The notes below the pieces were generated by a model, which saw only the letters and a list, made by a program, of their open reading frames with translations, did not search any database and was not told the origin of the DNA. The position numbers were made by a program, and so were the translations under genes. From Planctomycetaceae bacterium (GTDB taxonomy: Bacteria > Planctomycetota > Planctomycetia > Pirellulales > Pirellulaceae), in the NCBI GenBank assembly GCA_007694185.1, contig RECD01000169.1, positions 1-34,401 of the forward strand: DNA of 34,401 bases, written 5' to 3'. Positions 8,043 through 16,398 of the stretch are shown here, in pieces; within the stretch, counting starts at the first letter, position 1, and each line of letters starts with the position of its first letter.

Positions 8043-8125
8043 TTTCGGCATAGTCAGCGAAGGAGGCCAACGGCGCTGTCGGCCTGCGCGTTCAAGTTGT
8101 GCAAGATGAGGCCTGTCGAAGTGTT
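8043..8125. repeat. Dispersed repeat copy A (~83 bp)
   Basis: This stretch aligns by eye with 11082-11164 over its whole length, sharing blocks tttcggcat, cgaag, ggccaacgg, cgcgttcaagttgtgc and cctgtcgaagtg with one or two single-base gaps. The 3' core (from ttcaagttgtg) also matches 8371-8406. A further fragment, gttcaagttgtg, follows at 8122-8133. No open reading frame or terminal inverted repeat marks it as a known element. Confidence 0.6.
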
Positions 8126-8167
8126 CAAGTTGTGTAAATACCAAGCTTCATTGGCGCTGCTACGAAG

Positions 8168-8300
8168 ATGTGTCGCCCTCCGGGCTTTGTGATTATATTT
8201 TTTCTGGTTCCGGTGGCTTACGCCACCGGCAAGTATGTGTCGCCCTCCGGGCTAAGAAATCAGGAGGTCATGCTCGGTTCCGGGTTTACGCCACTGACGG
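8168..8300. repeat. Two-unit tandem intergenic repeat (~67-70 bp)
   Basis: A 19-base block, atgtgtcgccctccgggct, occurs identically at 8168-8186 and 8235-8253. Each is followed about 38-41 bases later by ggttccgg (8206-8213 and 8276-8283) and then a hairpin sequence. The first hairpin is perfect and the second is degenerate (gggtttacgccactgac). The layout suggests a short intergenic unit duplicated in tandem, with the right copy decaying. Confidence 0.6.
8210..8229. repeat. Perfect 8-bp hairpin with TTAC loop
   Basis: ccggtggc (8210-8217) and gccaccgg (8222-8229) are perfect complements around the loop ttac, which reads GTAA on the other strand. It lies inside the first unit of the tandem repeat and shares its design with other intergenic hairpins at 11001, 11042, 20819, 32542 and 32562. 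Confidence 0.65.
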
Positions 8301-8318
8301 GTGATCGGCTGCATGGAA

Positions 8319-9578
8319 CTATTTGGGGGAAATTCTGAGCGCACGGTGAGCGACGGTGTCGAACGATGTGTTCAGGTTATGCGGAATAAGACCTGTTGAA
8401 GTGCTTTTGATGCCCGAATTTTGCCCGCGCGTCGTCCCGAGGCACACTGACTCATCGCGGCGGGGATAAATGACTCGAAGGAACCAATGATTGACGCGGG
8501 TGATCATCCATGTCGAGCCCATGCCGCCTTTCTGTGCGAAGTGCCCAAACTCGTGGGCTAAGACACCGGAGAGTTGCCGGGAGGACAGCCCGGCGATCAG
8601 CGGGACACCGATCGTCAACACCAATTTGCCCGATGCCACACTGAGCAACCCTCCGGCAGGACTGGCTGACGCGTTGACCTGGTAATCGACGTCGATCCGA
8701 GCCGGCATCGGCGCGCCGACCGATTGGCTGATCGCATCGACCAACTCGAACAGTCTCGGTTCGCCTTTGCGAGTCAAAGAACGACGGCGAGTGTCCGAAA
8801 CGATGCGAAAGAAGAGCGGCTTGAGCATGAATACGACCAAAATCACGCCGGCCACCGGCGGCGTCGCGATCAGCAGCAGGTAGAGCACCCCGGCGCGACC
8901 CGCAGGGGGACGCACCGTGAGGCTGGGAATGACCTGCGTGACATAAAATACGACGCCTGCCGCGGCGACGGCGATCAGTGCGACATAGACGCACGGCAAC
9001 GTCATCACCGTGGCTGCGACCAGCAACATCCGCAGGCGGTAGGCGAACGAGACGCGGTGCTTTGGCAGCGTCTCGGGGATCGCGCGGCGGATGTCCTCCG
9101 ACGTGACACGCATCCGCAACTGCTGTTTAACTTGGGTCAGCACCTGAGCGCGGCCTTCGGCTGCGGCAGCGTCGAGCAGACTGGAAAAATCCACCTCCGG
9201 GATCGGCGTCGCCGAAGGTTCCAATTCCTGGGATTGGCGGGTCGGCGCCGAGGGAGCTGGGGCAGCCGCTGTCGTTTGGGTTGCACTTCGGGGGGCCACC
9301 GCTTTAGGGGCCACCGCTTGGGGAGCAGGCGCCGCGGCAGGCCGAGCGGCGCGCGACATGCCGGCACGGTTGGGATCGGCAGGATATTCGGCAGGTTGCG
9401 ACGCCTTAGCCGGTGCAGTCGGTACGGACGGTTGCGGCCGCGGGCTGGACGCGTGGTTTGCGGACGGGGCCTGAATCCGAAGCACCGCGGCACAGCCGCC
9501 ACACTTGGCCCGTTTGCCGATCGAATCCGCGGGTGCGCTCAGACGCTTGCCGCACTTCGGACACGTTAACCGGATCAT
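8319..9578 (-). CDS. Zinc-ribbon M48-family metalloprotease, C-terminally truncated
   Basis: A 419-residue protein. It begins with a zinc ribbon (C6, C9, C26, C29), then an Ala/Pro-rich linker to about residue 120 and two hydrophobic segments (about 185-215 and 227-252). A peptidase region follows with a complete HEFGH zinc motif at residues 342-346 (LAHEFGHFAQKGGM). Family members with this layout normally continue for about 300 more residues, including the downstream Glu zinc ligand. Here family resemblance stops near RVIYPRRDE at about residue 375. The last ~45 residues are not protein-like and are partly encoded by a copy of a dispersed repeat (8371-8406). The third zinc ligand is therefore missing and the product is probably inactive. 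Gene decay by deletion or recombination at the repeat is the likely cause; the exact junction is inferred. Confidence 0.8.
   Translation of the reverse strand: MIRLTCPKCGKRLSAPADSIGKRAKCGGCAAVLRIQAPSANHASSPRPQPSVPTAPAKASQPAEYPADPNRAGMSRAARPAAAPAPQAVAPKAVAPRSATQTTAAAPAPSAPTRQSQELEPSATPIPEVDFSSLLDAAAAEGRAQVLTQVKQQLRMRVTSEDIRRAIPETLPKHRVSFAYRLRMLLVAATVMTLPCVYVALIAVAAAGVVFYVTQVIPSLTVRPPAGRAGVLYLLLIATPPVAGVILVVFMLKPLFFRIVSDTRRRSLTRKGEPRLFELVDAISQSVGAPMPARIDVDYQVNASASPAGGLLSVASGKLVLTIGVPLIAGLSSRQLSGVLAHEFGHFAQKGGMGSTWMITRVNHWFLRVIYPRRDESVCLGTTRGQNSGIKSTSTGLIPHNLNTSFDTVAHRALRISPK
8371..8406. repeat. Dispersed repeat copy B (36-bp core)
   Basis: This core, beginning ttcaggttatgcggaata, matches 11129-11164 at 31 of 36 positions by my count. 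All five differences are transitions. It lies inside the last codons of the truncated M48 gene on the opposite strand. Upstream similarity to the longer copies is weak (acggtgtcgaacgatgtg). Confidence 0.65.
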
Positions 9579-9863
9579 GGCGATCAGTCCCTGACGGGAA
9601 AGCGACGGGTGGTCAAGACGAGAGTCTTCCGATCATCGGGAAAATCCAATCGACGTCTCGCGAAGGTTAGGACCGGCTCACCGCAATTCTGTTCCTCGGC
9701 GGCAACCGACGGGGAGACCGACGTGAACGAGATTAGCCTTTGGCAATCGTCGGAGCAAGTTTCCGCATCCCAGACGTCGAAATTTTTTCGTGACTTCAAG
9801 CAGAAGCACGTCCGTGAAACGCGCCACGTCGCCCGTTGGTCGCGTAGCTACAGGTTGTCATTC

Positions 9864-10793
9864 TTACTCCTCGTCCTTGCCCCCCTTTGCCTGTTTGGCT
9901 GCGGGCGACTGGAAATAGAGTCGGACGGTGGAGACGACGGAAATCTCGGGATGCATCGGCAAGTCACGGGGCTGGACGTCGCCGTCGGAGTTGAGGCCGC
10001 GGTAGTAAGTGTTGCGTGGCCGATAGGCGCGAACGAATGGGATGTCGCGTCGCCAACCGCTTTGAACTTCTGCGTCGTGAGTGTTCACGAACGAGTGGTA
10101 CAGTGAATCAGGGAAGCGGATCGTCGTTTGCTCCTGTATGTTGATGACCGGCGGGACCGAGTCCAACAACGCCGTGAACAGCAAGTCAGCCTTGCTACGG
10201 GCCGCCTTGACCGCTTGTTCCCGTGCCTTGAGTTTGAATTCGTCCAACTCCCGGCTCCAATAGTCGAAAGCGATGACGTCGGTGACGTCCTGTTCTAATG
10301 CCACCGCCAACGCCTGGGCCGCTTTGCCATCGTTGGTTACAGCCACGTGAACGTTGGTCTGCATACGGAAACCGGCTTTGGCTTCGACGCCGATTTCGTT
10401 GTCACCCCGTTTCTCGAGGTTCCATTCATAAAGTGGCAACACCGCGATGAAATCCTCGACGATGCTTTCGGCGGGAATCCCCAACCCCAACCATGCCGTC
10501 TTCAGTTTGCTAACGGATTCTTCCAGAGACGCCTGGCAATCCTGTGCCGTCGGGCCTTCGCTGGTTACGGCAAGCACGATTCGGATCTCGGTAGGTCGCA
10601 CGCGAATTTCTGCGCGTCCGTCGATCACGATGAAGCCTTCAGCCACTTCGCGATCCAGCATCGGCAGGTCCGCCACCACATCCGCGTTCGCCTCGACGCC
10701 CGCGCGAGAGCCTCCGAATTGAGCCCACGCCGCGGATTCCGGCAGGCATGGCAACAGAGACACTAAAACAATGGGCATCATCAATTTGGACAT
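9864..10793 (-). CDS. Secreted SIMPL-domain (DUF541) protein
   Basis: A 309-residue protein with a signal peptide (MSKLMMPIVLVSLLPCLPESAAWAQ, shown by its basic start, hydrophobic core and AWA site). Residues about 50-295 form a SIMPL/DUF541 domain. The recognisable parts are GRAEIRVRPTEIRIVLAVTSEG, the helix with DCQASLEESVSKLKTAWLGLGI, VQTNVHVAV-like strands, and a second helix DEFKLKAREQAVKAARSKADLL. Members are periplasmic or exported and some are linked to oxidative or antimicrobial stress, but no biochemical activity is settled. A Lys/Asp/Glu tail (AKGGKDEE) ends it. It is transcribed toward the truncated M48 gene with a 285-base gap in which I see no convincing gene, so the two need not share a transcript. 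Confidence 0.85.
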   Translation of the reverse strand: MSKLMMPIVLVSLLPCLPESAAWAQFGGSRAGVEANADVVADLPMLDREVAEGFIVIDGRAEIRVRPTEIRIVLAVTSEGPTAQDCQASLEESVSKLKTAWLGLGIPAESIVEDFIAVLPLYEWNLEKRGDNEIGVEAKAGFRMQTNVHVAVTNDGKAAQALAVALEQDVTDVIAFDYWSRELDEFKLKAREQAVKAARSKADLLFTALLDSVPPVINIQEQTTIRFPDSLYHSFVNTHDAEVQSGWRRDIPFVRAYRPRNTYYRGLNSDGDVQPRDLPMHPEISVVSTVRLYFQSPAAKQAKGGKDEE

Positions 10794-10804
10794 GTTTTCA
10801 ACCC

Positions 10805-10907
10805 GATCCTAAAAGCGGACGTTACGCAGAAAACTCCCGCGGCGAACAAATACGATGACGCGAGGCCGGATGTATGAACTGGGTGGCCCTTAAAATCGGA
10901 CGATCAA
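10805..10907. repeat. Short dispersed motif, copies 2 and 3
   Basis: cctaaaagcggacgtta ends at 10824 and cccttaaaatcggacga spans about 10887-10903. Both resemble the stretch at 6849-6873. They lie in the promoter-proximal region upstream of the SIMPL gene. Confidence 0.3.
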
Positions 10908-11000
10908 TCATTGACGCAGAATTTGCGTTTTCCGCTCCGGCGGAAGAGCCCAAAAGTGCGAAAAATCGCACCGGCAAAAGATCGGCCGTTCCTAAGTGGA

Positions 11001-11055
11001 AGGGCGCAAGCCCTCCGGTATTGCCGCCGCCGACGTACCGGACGGCTTGCGCCGT
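11001..11055. repeat. Pair of short hairpins with GCAA / TTGC loops
   Basis: agggc-gcaa-gccct (11001-11014) and acggc-ttgc-gccgt (11042-11055) are perfect 5-bp stems with tetraloops. The second reads GCAA on the minus strand. They belong by design with the other intergenic hairpins in this window. Confidence 0.5.
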
Positions 11056-11081
11056 GCCGCTATGTGCCGCAATAGGATCAA

Positions 11082-11164
11082 TTTCGGCATGATCCACGAA
11101 GTTGGCCAACGGGGTTTCGATTTACGCGTTCAAGTTGTGCGGAATGAAACCTGTCGAAGTGCTT
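11082..11164. repeat. Dispersed repeat copy C (~83 bp)
   Basis: This is the best-preserved copy: it aligns with 8043-8125 along its whole length and its last 36 bases (11129-11164) align with 8371-8406. It lies about 100 bases downstream of the giant DUF1549/DUF1553 gene. No coding frame or transposase is associated with it. Confidence 0.6.
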
Positions 11165-11262
11165 AACTTTTCTGAAATGATGCTCCGCGTCGGTCGCACC
11201 CTTTGCGGGAGGCTGGTGGCCGACGGGCGCGCATTGAGCTTCGGGGATGCGACCGCTGGTGG

Positions 11263-14200
11263 TTAGCGGTTGAAGAGGAACGCGGGGCTGTTGATTAGCG
11301 CCCAGGTCAGGTCTTCGGCGGCGGTCAGGCGTACCTGCTGCTGTTGCTGAGCACTCTGTTCGACGTCTGTCCTCAATCGTTCCAGCAGCGGATCGGTCGG
11401 GGTGACGACACTCAGCTTTGCGATCCGTTGCTCGATCGCGACGATGGCAGGATCTTTGGGTACCGCCGCTTTGGCCGCCGCGACGGCGGTGACGTCCGCT
11501 TTGATGGCCTCATCGGTCGAATCGATGTAGCTGTGCAGGTAGGCCAAGTCCGCTTCGGTCCGTTGTTCTGCGGGGGTCCGCAGGATGGTGGCGAGCGGTT
11601 CGGCCAATCCCAGCGGGATGGTTTCTTGCGGGTCAACGCAGAGGCTGATTCGGAACCGCCCCAACCGGTGTTCGACGGCATTGTGAACCTGGTGCAAGCG
11701 GATGGTGATCCGTTGGTCACGTCCGCCCGCGATCGGTTCTTTGGCTTGCACGACCAACCAATGGGGTTGGCCGAGCGAGCCGGCAGCGGCCCAGCCTTGT
11801 TGGTCGGTTCGGTTGCCGTTGATCGCCTGTTCGGGTGCGAAGCCGCTTTGGGAAAAGTCGGCGACGGCGCGGGAAAAGGCGATCGGTTGCTGGACGTCAG
11901 GGGTGGCTGCTGCCGCGGTCACCGCCTCGAGCTCGGTCACCACGAAATTACCGTTCTCGGACAGGCCGGGGCCTTGCGACTTGAGCGATTCGTGGGTCAA
12001 CGCTTCGAGACGGATTCCGGTGATCTGGGTCAGCGGCGTTTCGAAGGTGAGTTCGTAGAAGCCTTTTTCGGCCTTGCCGCTGACGAGGATCGAGCGATCT
12101 TCCAAGATGCGGAATGTATCCCCGTTCGAGGTTTTCATTTCCGTGGGGCTGATTGGGAACCAAGCGACACCCCCTTCGTCGGGTGAGCGGCCATACCAAG
12201 CTTCTCGTTGGGCTTGTCGGGTCGCTTCCAATTTCGCTTCGGCGTCGGCGATCCGCTGGTTGCGAGCGGCTTCCTGCTGTTCGCGGGCCGGGCGAAGTTC
12301 CTCGGTCTTGGACTCGAGTTCCGCGCGGGCTGCGGCGAGCGATTCCTCGCGAACCGCCTCGCGTTTGGCGAACTCTTCGTCCCACCAAGCTTGCCGTTCG
12401 GCGAGCGAGCGGCTGAGTTCTTCGTGGTCCCGGGCGATCGCTTCGCGGAAATCGGCGAAGGTCGCGACTTCTCCCGGCGTCGGCGATCTGCCCAGGATTC
12501 GCAGGTAGAGTTCCTCGACCAAATTCGGGTCATCCGGCAGGTCGGCGACGAGTTTCGCCAGCGCGTTTTTGTCATCCGAAATGGCATGGCCGACGGTGGG
12601 GCCGCTGACCAACGCCATGATCGGTCCGAGTTGCAGGTCACTGCTCCGTTCGCACTCGCAGGCGCTTTCGCGAACGGGTTGTCCGAGGTTTTGCAGGAAG
12701 CCGTCCGCGGTCGCCAGTCCGACGTCCGGGAGGGCGGCGGCGCGGGTGCCGCGGGGGACGCCCGGGATTTCGGTCACGGAGCCGGTGACGAAGTGGATCG
12801 TGTCGTACAGCACTTCGGCGGGCAAACGGCGAGGCGTGGCGCGGGCGAAGTTTTGGGTGTCGTCCGCATTCCAGTCGTTCGGGACTACCGAAAGCTGGTA
12901 GGTGCGGCTGTTGCAGATCGACCGCATGACCTGACGGATGTCGAAACCGCTGTCGACAAATTCGCTCGTCAGGTGGTCCAACAATTCGGGATTGGTCGGG
13001 GGGTTTCCGGCGCGGATGTCGTCGATCGGTTCGATCAGTCCGACGCCCATCATGTAGGCCCACAACCGGTTCACATAACTCTTGGCAAAGTACGGGTTGT
13101 CCGGGTGGGTCAACCAGGTTGCCAATTGCTCACGGCGGCTACCGGATTCCGGTGCGGTGTGTTCGATCGCGAACGGAAACTCCGGCTGGACTTTTTGGCC
13201 GGTCCGTTCGTGCGTGATTTCGCCGTCGCCTGCGTCGAAGACCTCTTCGTAAAGCGGCTTGGCACCTTCGACGGCCGTCCCGCCGATCTTGGCTTCACCG
13301 CTGGCGGGATCAGCTCGAAGTCGGGTGCGGGCAAAGAAGGCCGCTGTTTCGTAGTATTGATCCTGGGTCCAACGCTCGAACGGGTGGTCGTGGCACTTGT
13401 TGCAATTGAATCGAATGCCCAAGAACAGGTGCGTCGTGTTTTCCATGATCTCGTCCGGATCGCGAAGCACCTTATAATAAGACGCGGCCGGATTGTCCTT
13501 GTTGGATCCCGACGCGGTCAGGATCTCGTGAACGAACTGGTCGTACGGTTTGTTCTCGGCCACGGAGGCACGGATCCATTCCCGGTAGGCCGCGCTACCC
13601 TCTGCGCCGAGGAACTTGCGGTTTACCTGTAGCAGGTCGGCCCATTTGTTGGTCCAAAATTCGATGAACGCTTCGCCGGCCAGCAGTTGATCGACCACGG
13701 CGGCCCGTTTTTGGCGGGTCGGCGTCTCGTCAGCCAAGAAGGCGCGAACCTGATCGGCGGTCGGTGGCAACCCCGTCAGGTCGAGGTGGACGCGACGCAG
13801 GAATTCGGCATCGTTAGCCAGATCGCTCGGCAAGACCTTCATGCGTTGCCACTTGGACGCAACCAACTCATCGATCGGCCCCCAAGCGGCCGGTTCGACC
13901 CATTGGAATTCGCTTCGTTCGCCCATTACCGTCAGGGTGGAGGCGGCGTAGGCCCCTTCGTAGCGAGCCAAGATCGGAGCTTCGCCACGCCGGATCGCCG
14001 TCAGCGCCGCCAGGTTATCGACTTCGGCGACTTCGGTATTGCCGCTGGTCACGAAGGCTTCGCGGGTCACGTCACGTGAGTATCCGTCGGCGTAGTAGGC
14101 GACGACACGAACCTGTTGGCGGGAGCCGATCGCGGAGACGACGGGATCGGTCGGGGTGATTTCGATTCGGGTCACCCGTGGCGTCGTCAGATCGAGCTTT

Positions 14201-16398
14201 GAACCGTTCGCGATCCATTCCCGCAGGGCGGTGTGGTAGGGATCGGCGTGGGTCATCACGGCGCCGCCTTGGTGCGGCGTCAAGCCGAGCGGTTTGCGGA
14301 GCATCAACGAATCGTCCGGGGCGGCCGGGTTGATCCGGCGGGCGGCGTGATCGTCGGTGAGGGCACGGATATCAAAAATCGGGTCGTAGCCGCGCAGCGA
14401 CAATTTGAAGCCGTTCTTGCCGGCTTGGGCGCCGTGGCAGGTGCCTTGGTTGCATCCCAATCGGCTCAGCACCGGGTTGACGTCACGAATGAAGTCGACG
14501 GCGCCGGGCGAGTCGAGGCCGGTGACGATCAGCGGCAACGTTTGTGACTGGTCGCCCAAGCGGACTGTCAGCGTCGCTTGGCCATCGGCCAAGGGGCGAA
14601 TCACTCGCCTGGAGTCGGCGGTCACGAGTGCCGGCAAATCGAGATCGACACGGCGGGTGACGTCGACGGTAGACCCATCGACGAGTTCGGCGGTGACGAT
14701 CAATTGGTTGTAGGCCAGCGGGTGATCGAGCGAGATCGCTTTGGGCAGAACCGCGATCGACACGACCTGTTCGGGTGCGAGCGTCGGCTCGACAGCTTGT
14801 CCGTCGGCTGATTGGGACACGACCTGCGACCAAGCCACGGCGTCGAACTCGGCGGCGGCAGCTCGCTCCTCCTCGGGGACGAGGGCCGGCGCGACTGCCC
14901 ATTCGGCAACCGGTTCACCGGCGGGATCGAATCGGCGGAGCAGCCCGTCGGTACCGGATGCGACCAAGCCGTTGTCGGGCGAGAAACGGATGGCGTAGAT
15001 CGCGGCCGAATCGATCGACGACCGCCAGACCTCACTCCCCTCGATCTGTCGGTAGGCGTTCAGAACTTCCTTTTCCTCGGGGGTCAGTTCCGCGGGCGGC
15101 TTGGCGGCAAGCGGGCCGATCTCGGGCGGCGTGGCGCCACCGAAGTTGTAATTCCAGACCCGAATTTCGCTCTTGCCTTCGATCGTCGCGGCGGCGGCCA
15201 ATTTTGACCCATCGGGGCTGACGGAAACCGAGAAAATCCGTCCGGGCAAAGCGGGGAGGGCGCGGATCAGGTTGGCGTCATCGCCGATCTTGCGGGCGGT
15301 TTCGCGGAAGACGCGATAGACCTTGGCCACGCCATCGGCGCCGCCGACCAAGATTTCGTTCCGTTCGGGGTGGCTATCGATGCTGTTCAGGCCACCTGAC
15401 AGGGCACCTGGGGTGATCGAAGTCACGTTGTCGATGAACCGCTGGGTCGCGACCTCGGTCAACTTGCACGTCATGTCACGCGCGACCGAAACGAGGTGTT
15501 TGCCGTCGGGGGTGTAAGCGACGTCCATCACCCAGTCTTCGTGGGCGCCTTGAAACAGGACTTCCTCGCCGGTTTGCGAATCGACGGCGCGGACAATGTT
15601 GACCGAACCGAAGGCGATTTGTGAGCCGTCCGGCGACCAGCAGACGCCCGACAGCGAGTCGCTCGACACGGGCAGCGAGAGGGCGAGTTCTCCGGCAGCG
15701 ACGTCCCAAACCTGCAGTTCACCTGATTCGGACGGTGTTCCCGCGGCGACCGCTAGGCGGGTCGAATCGGGAGCAAATCGGACGGTATTGATTCGGGGGC
15801 TGAGGCCCACCAGGCGGGCGACCTGTTGACCGGTCGCCGCATCGAGCAAGATCACCTCGTGGTGTCCGGCGATGGCGATCCGGCTGCCGTCGGCGGAGAC
15901 GTCGACCGACGTGACGCTCGGGGCGTTCACGTAAACCGGCGGGTTGTCCGCGTCGAAGCGGGGGCCGGACTCGGTCGGCGAGTCGTTCACGGCGCCCTGG
16001 GCGATCCAATCTCGAACTTTTGCGACTTCGACGGGAGACAGAGCCGGCCAAGGGGCTTGGGGCATCTCGGCGACGCCGTCCACCGGCGTGATCTGGGCCA
16101 GCAGGTAGCTGGCGTCGGGGTCGCCGGGGACGATCGCCGGTTGGCCCGTTTCGCCGCCGGAGAGTAGTGCCGCGAAATCGGTCATCAGATAGTCACCTTG
16201 GCGTTTGCCGCTTTGGTGACACCCGTAACAGGCCTTTCGAAACATCGGCGCGATGTCCGAATGGAAGCTGATTTTCTGCTCGGCGTCGGCGGGTTCGGAC
16301 TTCGGCTCTTCCGCAGCAACTGCCGTGGAGAAAAAGGCGAACAGCACCGCAAGCGAGGTGAGTTGCTGGACGACAGATCGTTTAACGAAAATAGGCAC
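11263..16398 (-). CDS. Giant secreted PSCyt1-WD40-DUF1549-DUF1553 protein
   Basis: A 1711-residue exported protein using the GTG at 16398, which has ggag upstream and places a signal peptide (VVQQLTSLAVLFAFFSTAVAA) at the N-terminus; the frame stays open to a TTG at 16509. A planctomycete cytochrome domain has C57-YG-C60-H61. A WD40-type propeller (about 120-440) includes VTSVDVSADGSRIAIAGHH and further blades. A Big-like domain spans about 545-625. A second Cys-His site is C649-NQGT-C654-H655, followed by DUF1549 (about 830-1060) with C999-NK-C1002-H1003. DUF1553 starts near 1085. Its usual C-terminal end (DLTWALINSPAFLFNR) is separated from the rest by a charged coiled coil (about 1320-1403) and a discoidin-like region. 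It is probably an envelope redox or binding protein; no reaction has been established for these families. Confidence 0.92.
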   Translation of the reverse strand: MPIFVKRSVVQQLTSLAVLFAFFSTAVAAEEPKSEPADAEQKISFHSDIAPMFRKACYGCHQSGKRQGDYLMTDFAALLSGGETGQPAIVPGDPDASYLLAQITPVDGVAEMPQAPWPALSPVEVAKVRDWIAQGAVNDSPTESGPRFDADNPPVYVNAPSVTSVDVSADGSRIAIAGHHEVILLDAATGQQVARLVGLSPRINTVRFAPDSTRLAVAAGTPSESGELQVWDVAAGELALSLPVSSDSLSGVCWSPDGSQIAFGSVNIVRAVDSQTGEEVLFQGAHEDWVMDVAYTPDGKHLVSVARDMTCKLTEVATQRFIDNVTSITPGALSGGLNSIDSHPERNEILVGGADGVAKVYRVFRETARKIGDDANLIRALPALPGRIFSVSVSPDGSKLAAAATIEGKSEIRVWNYNFGGATPPEIGPLAAKPPAELTPEEKEVLNAYRQIEGSEVWRSSIDSAAIYAIRFSPDNGLVASGTDGLLRRFDPAGEPVAEWAVAPALVPEEERAAAAEFDAVAWSQVVSQSADGQAVEPTLAPEQVVSIAVLPKAISLDHPLAYNQLIVTAELVDGSTVDVTRRVDLDLPALVTADSRRVIRPLADGQATLTVRLGDQSQTLPLIVTGLDSPGAVDFIRDVNPVLSRLGCNQGTCHGAQAGKNGFKLSLRGYDPIFDIRALTDDHAARRINPAAPDDSLMLRKPLGLTPHQGGAVMTHADPYHTALREWIANGSKLDLTTPRVTRIEITPTDPVVSAIGSRQQVRVVAYYADGYSRDVTREAFVTSGNTEVAEVDNLAALTAIRRGEAPILARYEGAYAASTLTVMGERSEFQWVEPAAWGPIDELVASKWQRMKVLPSDLANDAEFLRRVHLDLTGLPPTADQVRAFLADETPTRQKRAAVVDQLLAGEAFIEFWTNKWADLLQVNRKFLGAEGSAAYREWIRASVAENKPYDQFVHEILTASGSNKDNPAASYYKVLRDPDEIMENTTHLFLGIRFNCNKCHDHPFERWTQDQYYETAAFFARTRLRADPASGEAKIGGTAVEGAKPLYEEVFDAGDGEITHERTGQKVQPEFPFAIEHTAPESGSRREQLATWLTHPDNPYFAKSYVNRLWAYMMGVGLIEPIDDIRAGNPPTNPELLDHLTSEFVDSGFDIRQVMRSICNSRTYQLSVVPNDWNADDTQNFARATPRRLPAEVLYDTIHFVTGSVTEIPGVPRGTRAAALPDVGLATADGFLQNLGQPVRESACECERSSDLQLGPIMALVSGPTVGHAISDDKNALAKLVADLPDDPNLVEELYLRILGRSPTPGEVATFADFREAIARDHEELSRSLAERQAWWDEEFAKREAVREESLAAARAELESKTEELRPAREQQEAARNQRIADAEAKLEATRQAQREAWYGRSPDEGGVAWFPISPTEMKTSNGDTFRILEDRSILVSGKAEKGFYELTFETPLTQITGIRLEALTHESLKSQGPGLSENGNFVVTELEAVTAAAATPDVQQPIAFSRAVADFSQSGFAPEQAINGNRTDQQGWAAAGSLGQPHWLVVQAKEPIAGGRDQRITIRLHQVHNAVEHRLGRFRISLCVDPQETIPLGLAEPLATILRTPAEQRTEADLAYLHSYIDSTDEAIKADVTAVAAAKAAVPKDPAIVAIEQRIAKLSVVTPTDPLLERLRTDVEQSAQQQQQVRLTAAEDLTWALINSPAFLFNR

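Larger units (their letters stand above)
10794..11262. other. Intergenic region rich in repeats and hairpins
   Basis: No supported gene lies in these 469 bases. The stretch holds two relatives of the cggacgtta motif (10805-10824 and 10885-10907), two short hairpins (11001-11055) and the full copy C of the dispersed repeat (11082-11164). It separates the SIMPL gene start from the 3' end of the giant DUF1549/DUF1553 gene, so it should contain the SIMPL promoter, which I could not locate. Confidence 0.6.

Noticed and set aside
8168-8300. Possible CRISPR array
   Set aside because: Only two repeat units, the second decayed, with no uniform spacers and no cas genes in the window.
9584-9799. Minus-strand 71-codon frame just upstream of the truncated M48 gene
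   Set aside because: It ends only 5 bases from the M48 start, which is tempting, but it begins at TTG without a ribosome binding site and shows no family resemblance. The evidence is too thin to call a gene.
12208-13632. Plus-strand 474-codon frame inside the giant DUF1549/DUF1553 gene
   Set aside because: It is the antisense of a gene with clear domain matches on the minus strand; long antisense frames are expected at this GC content.
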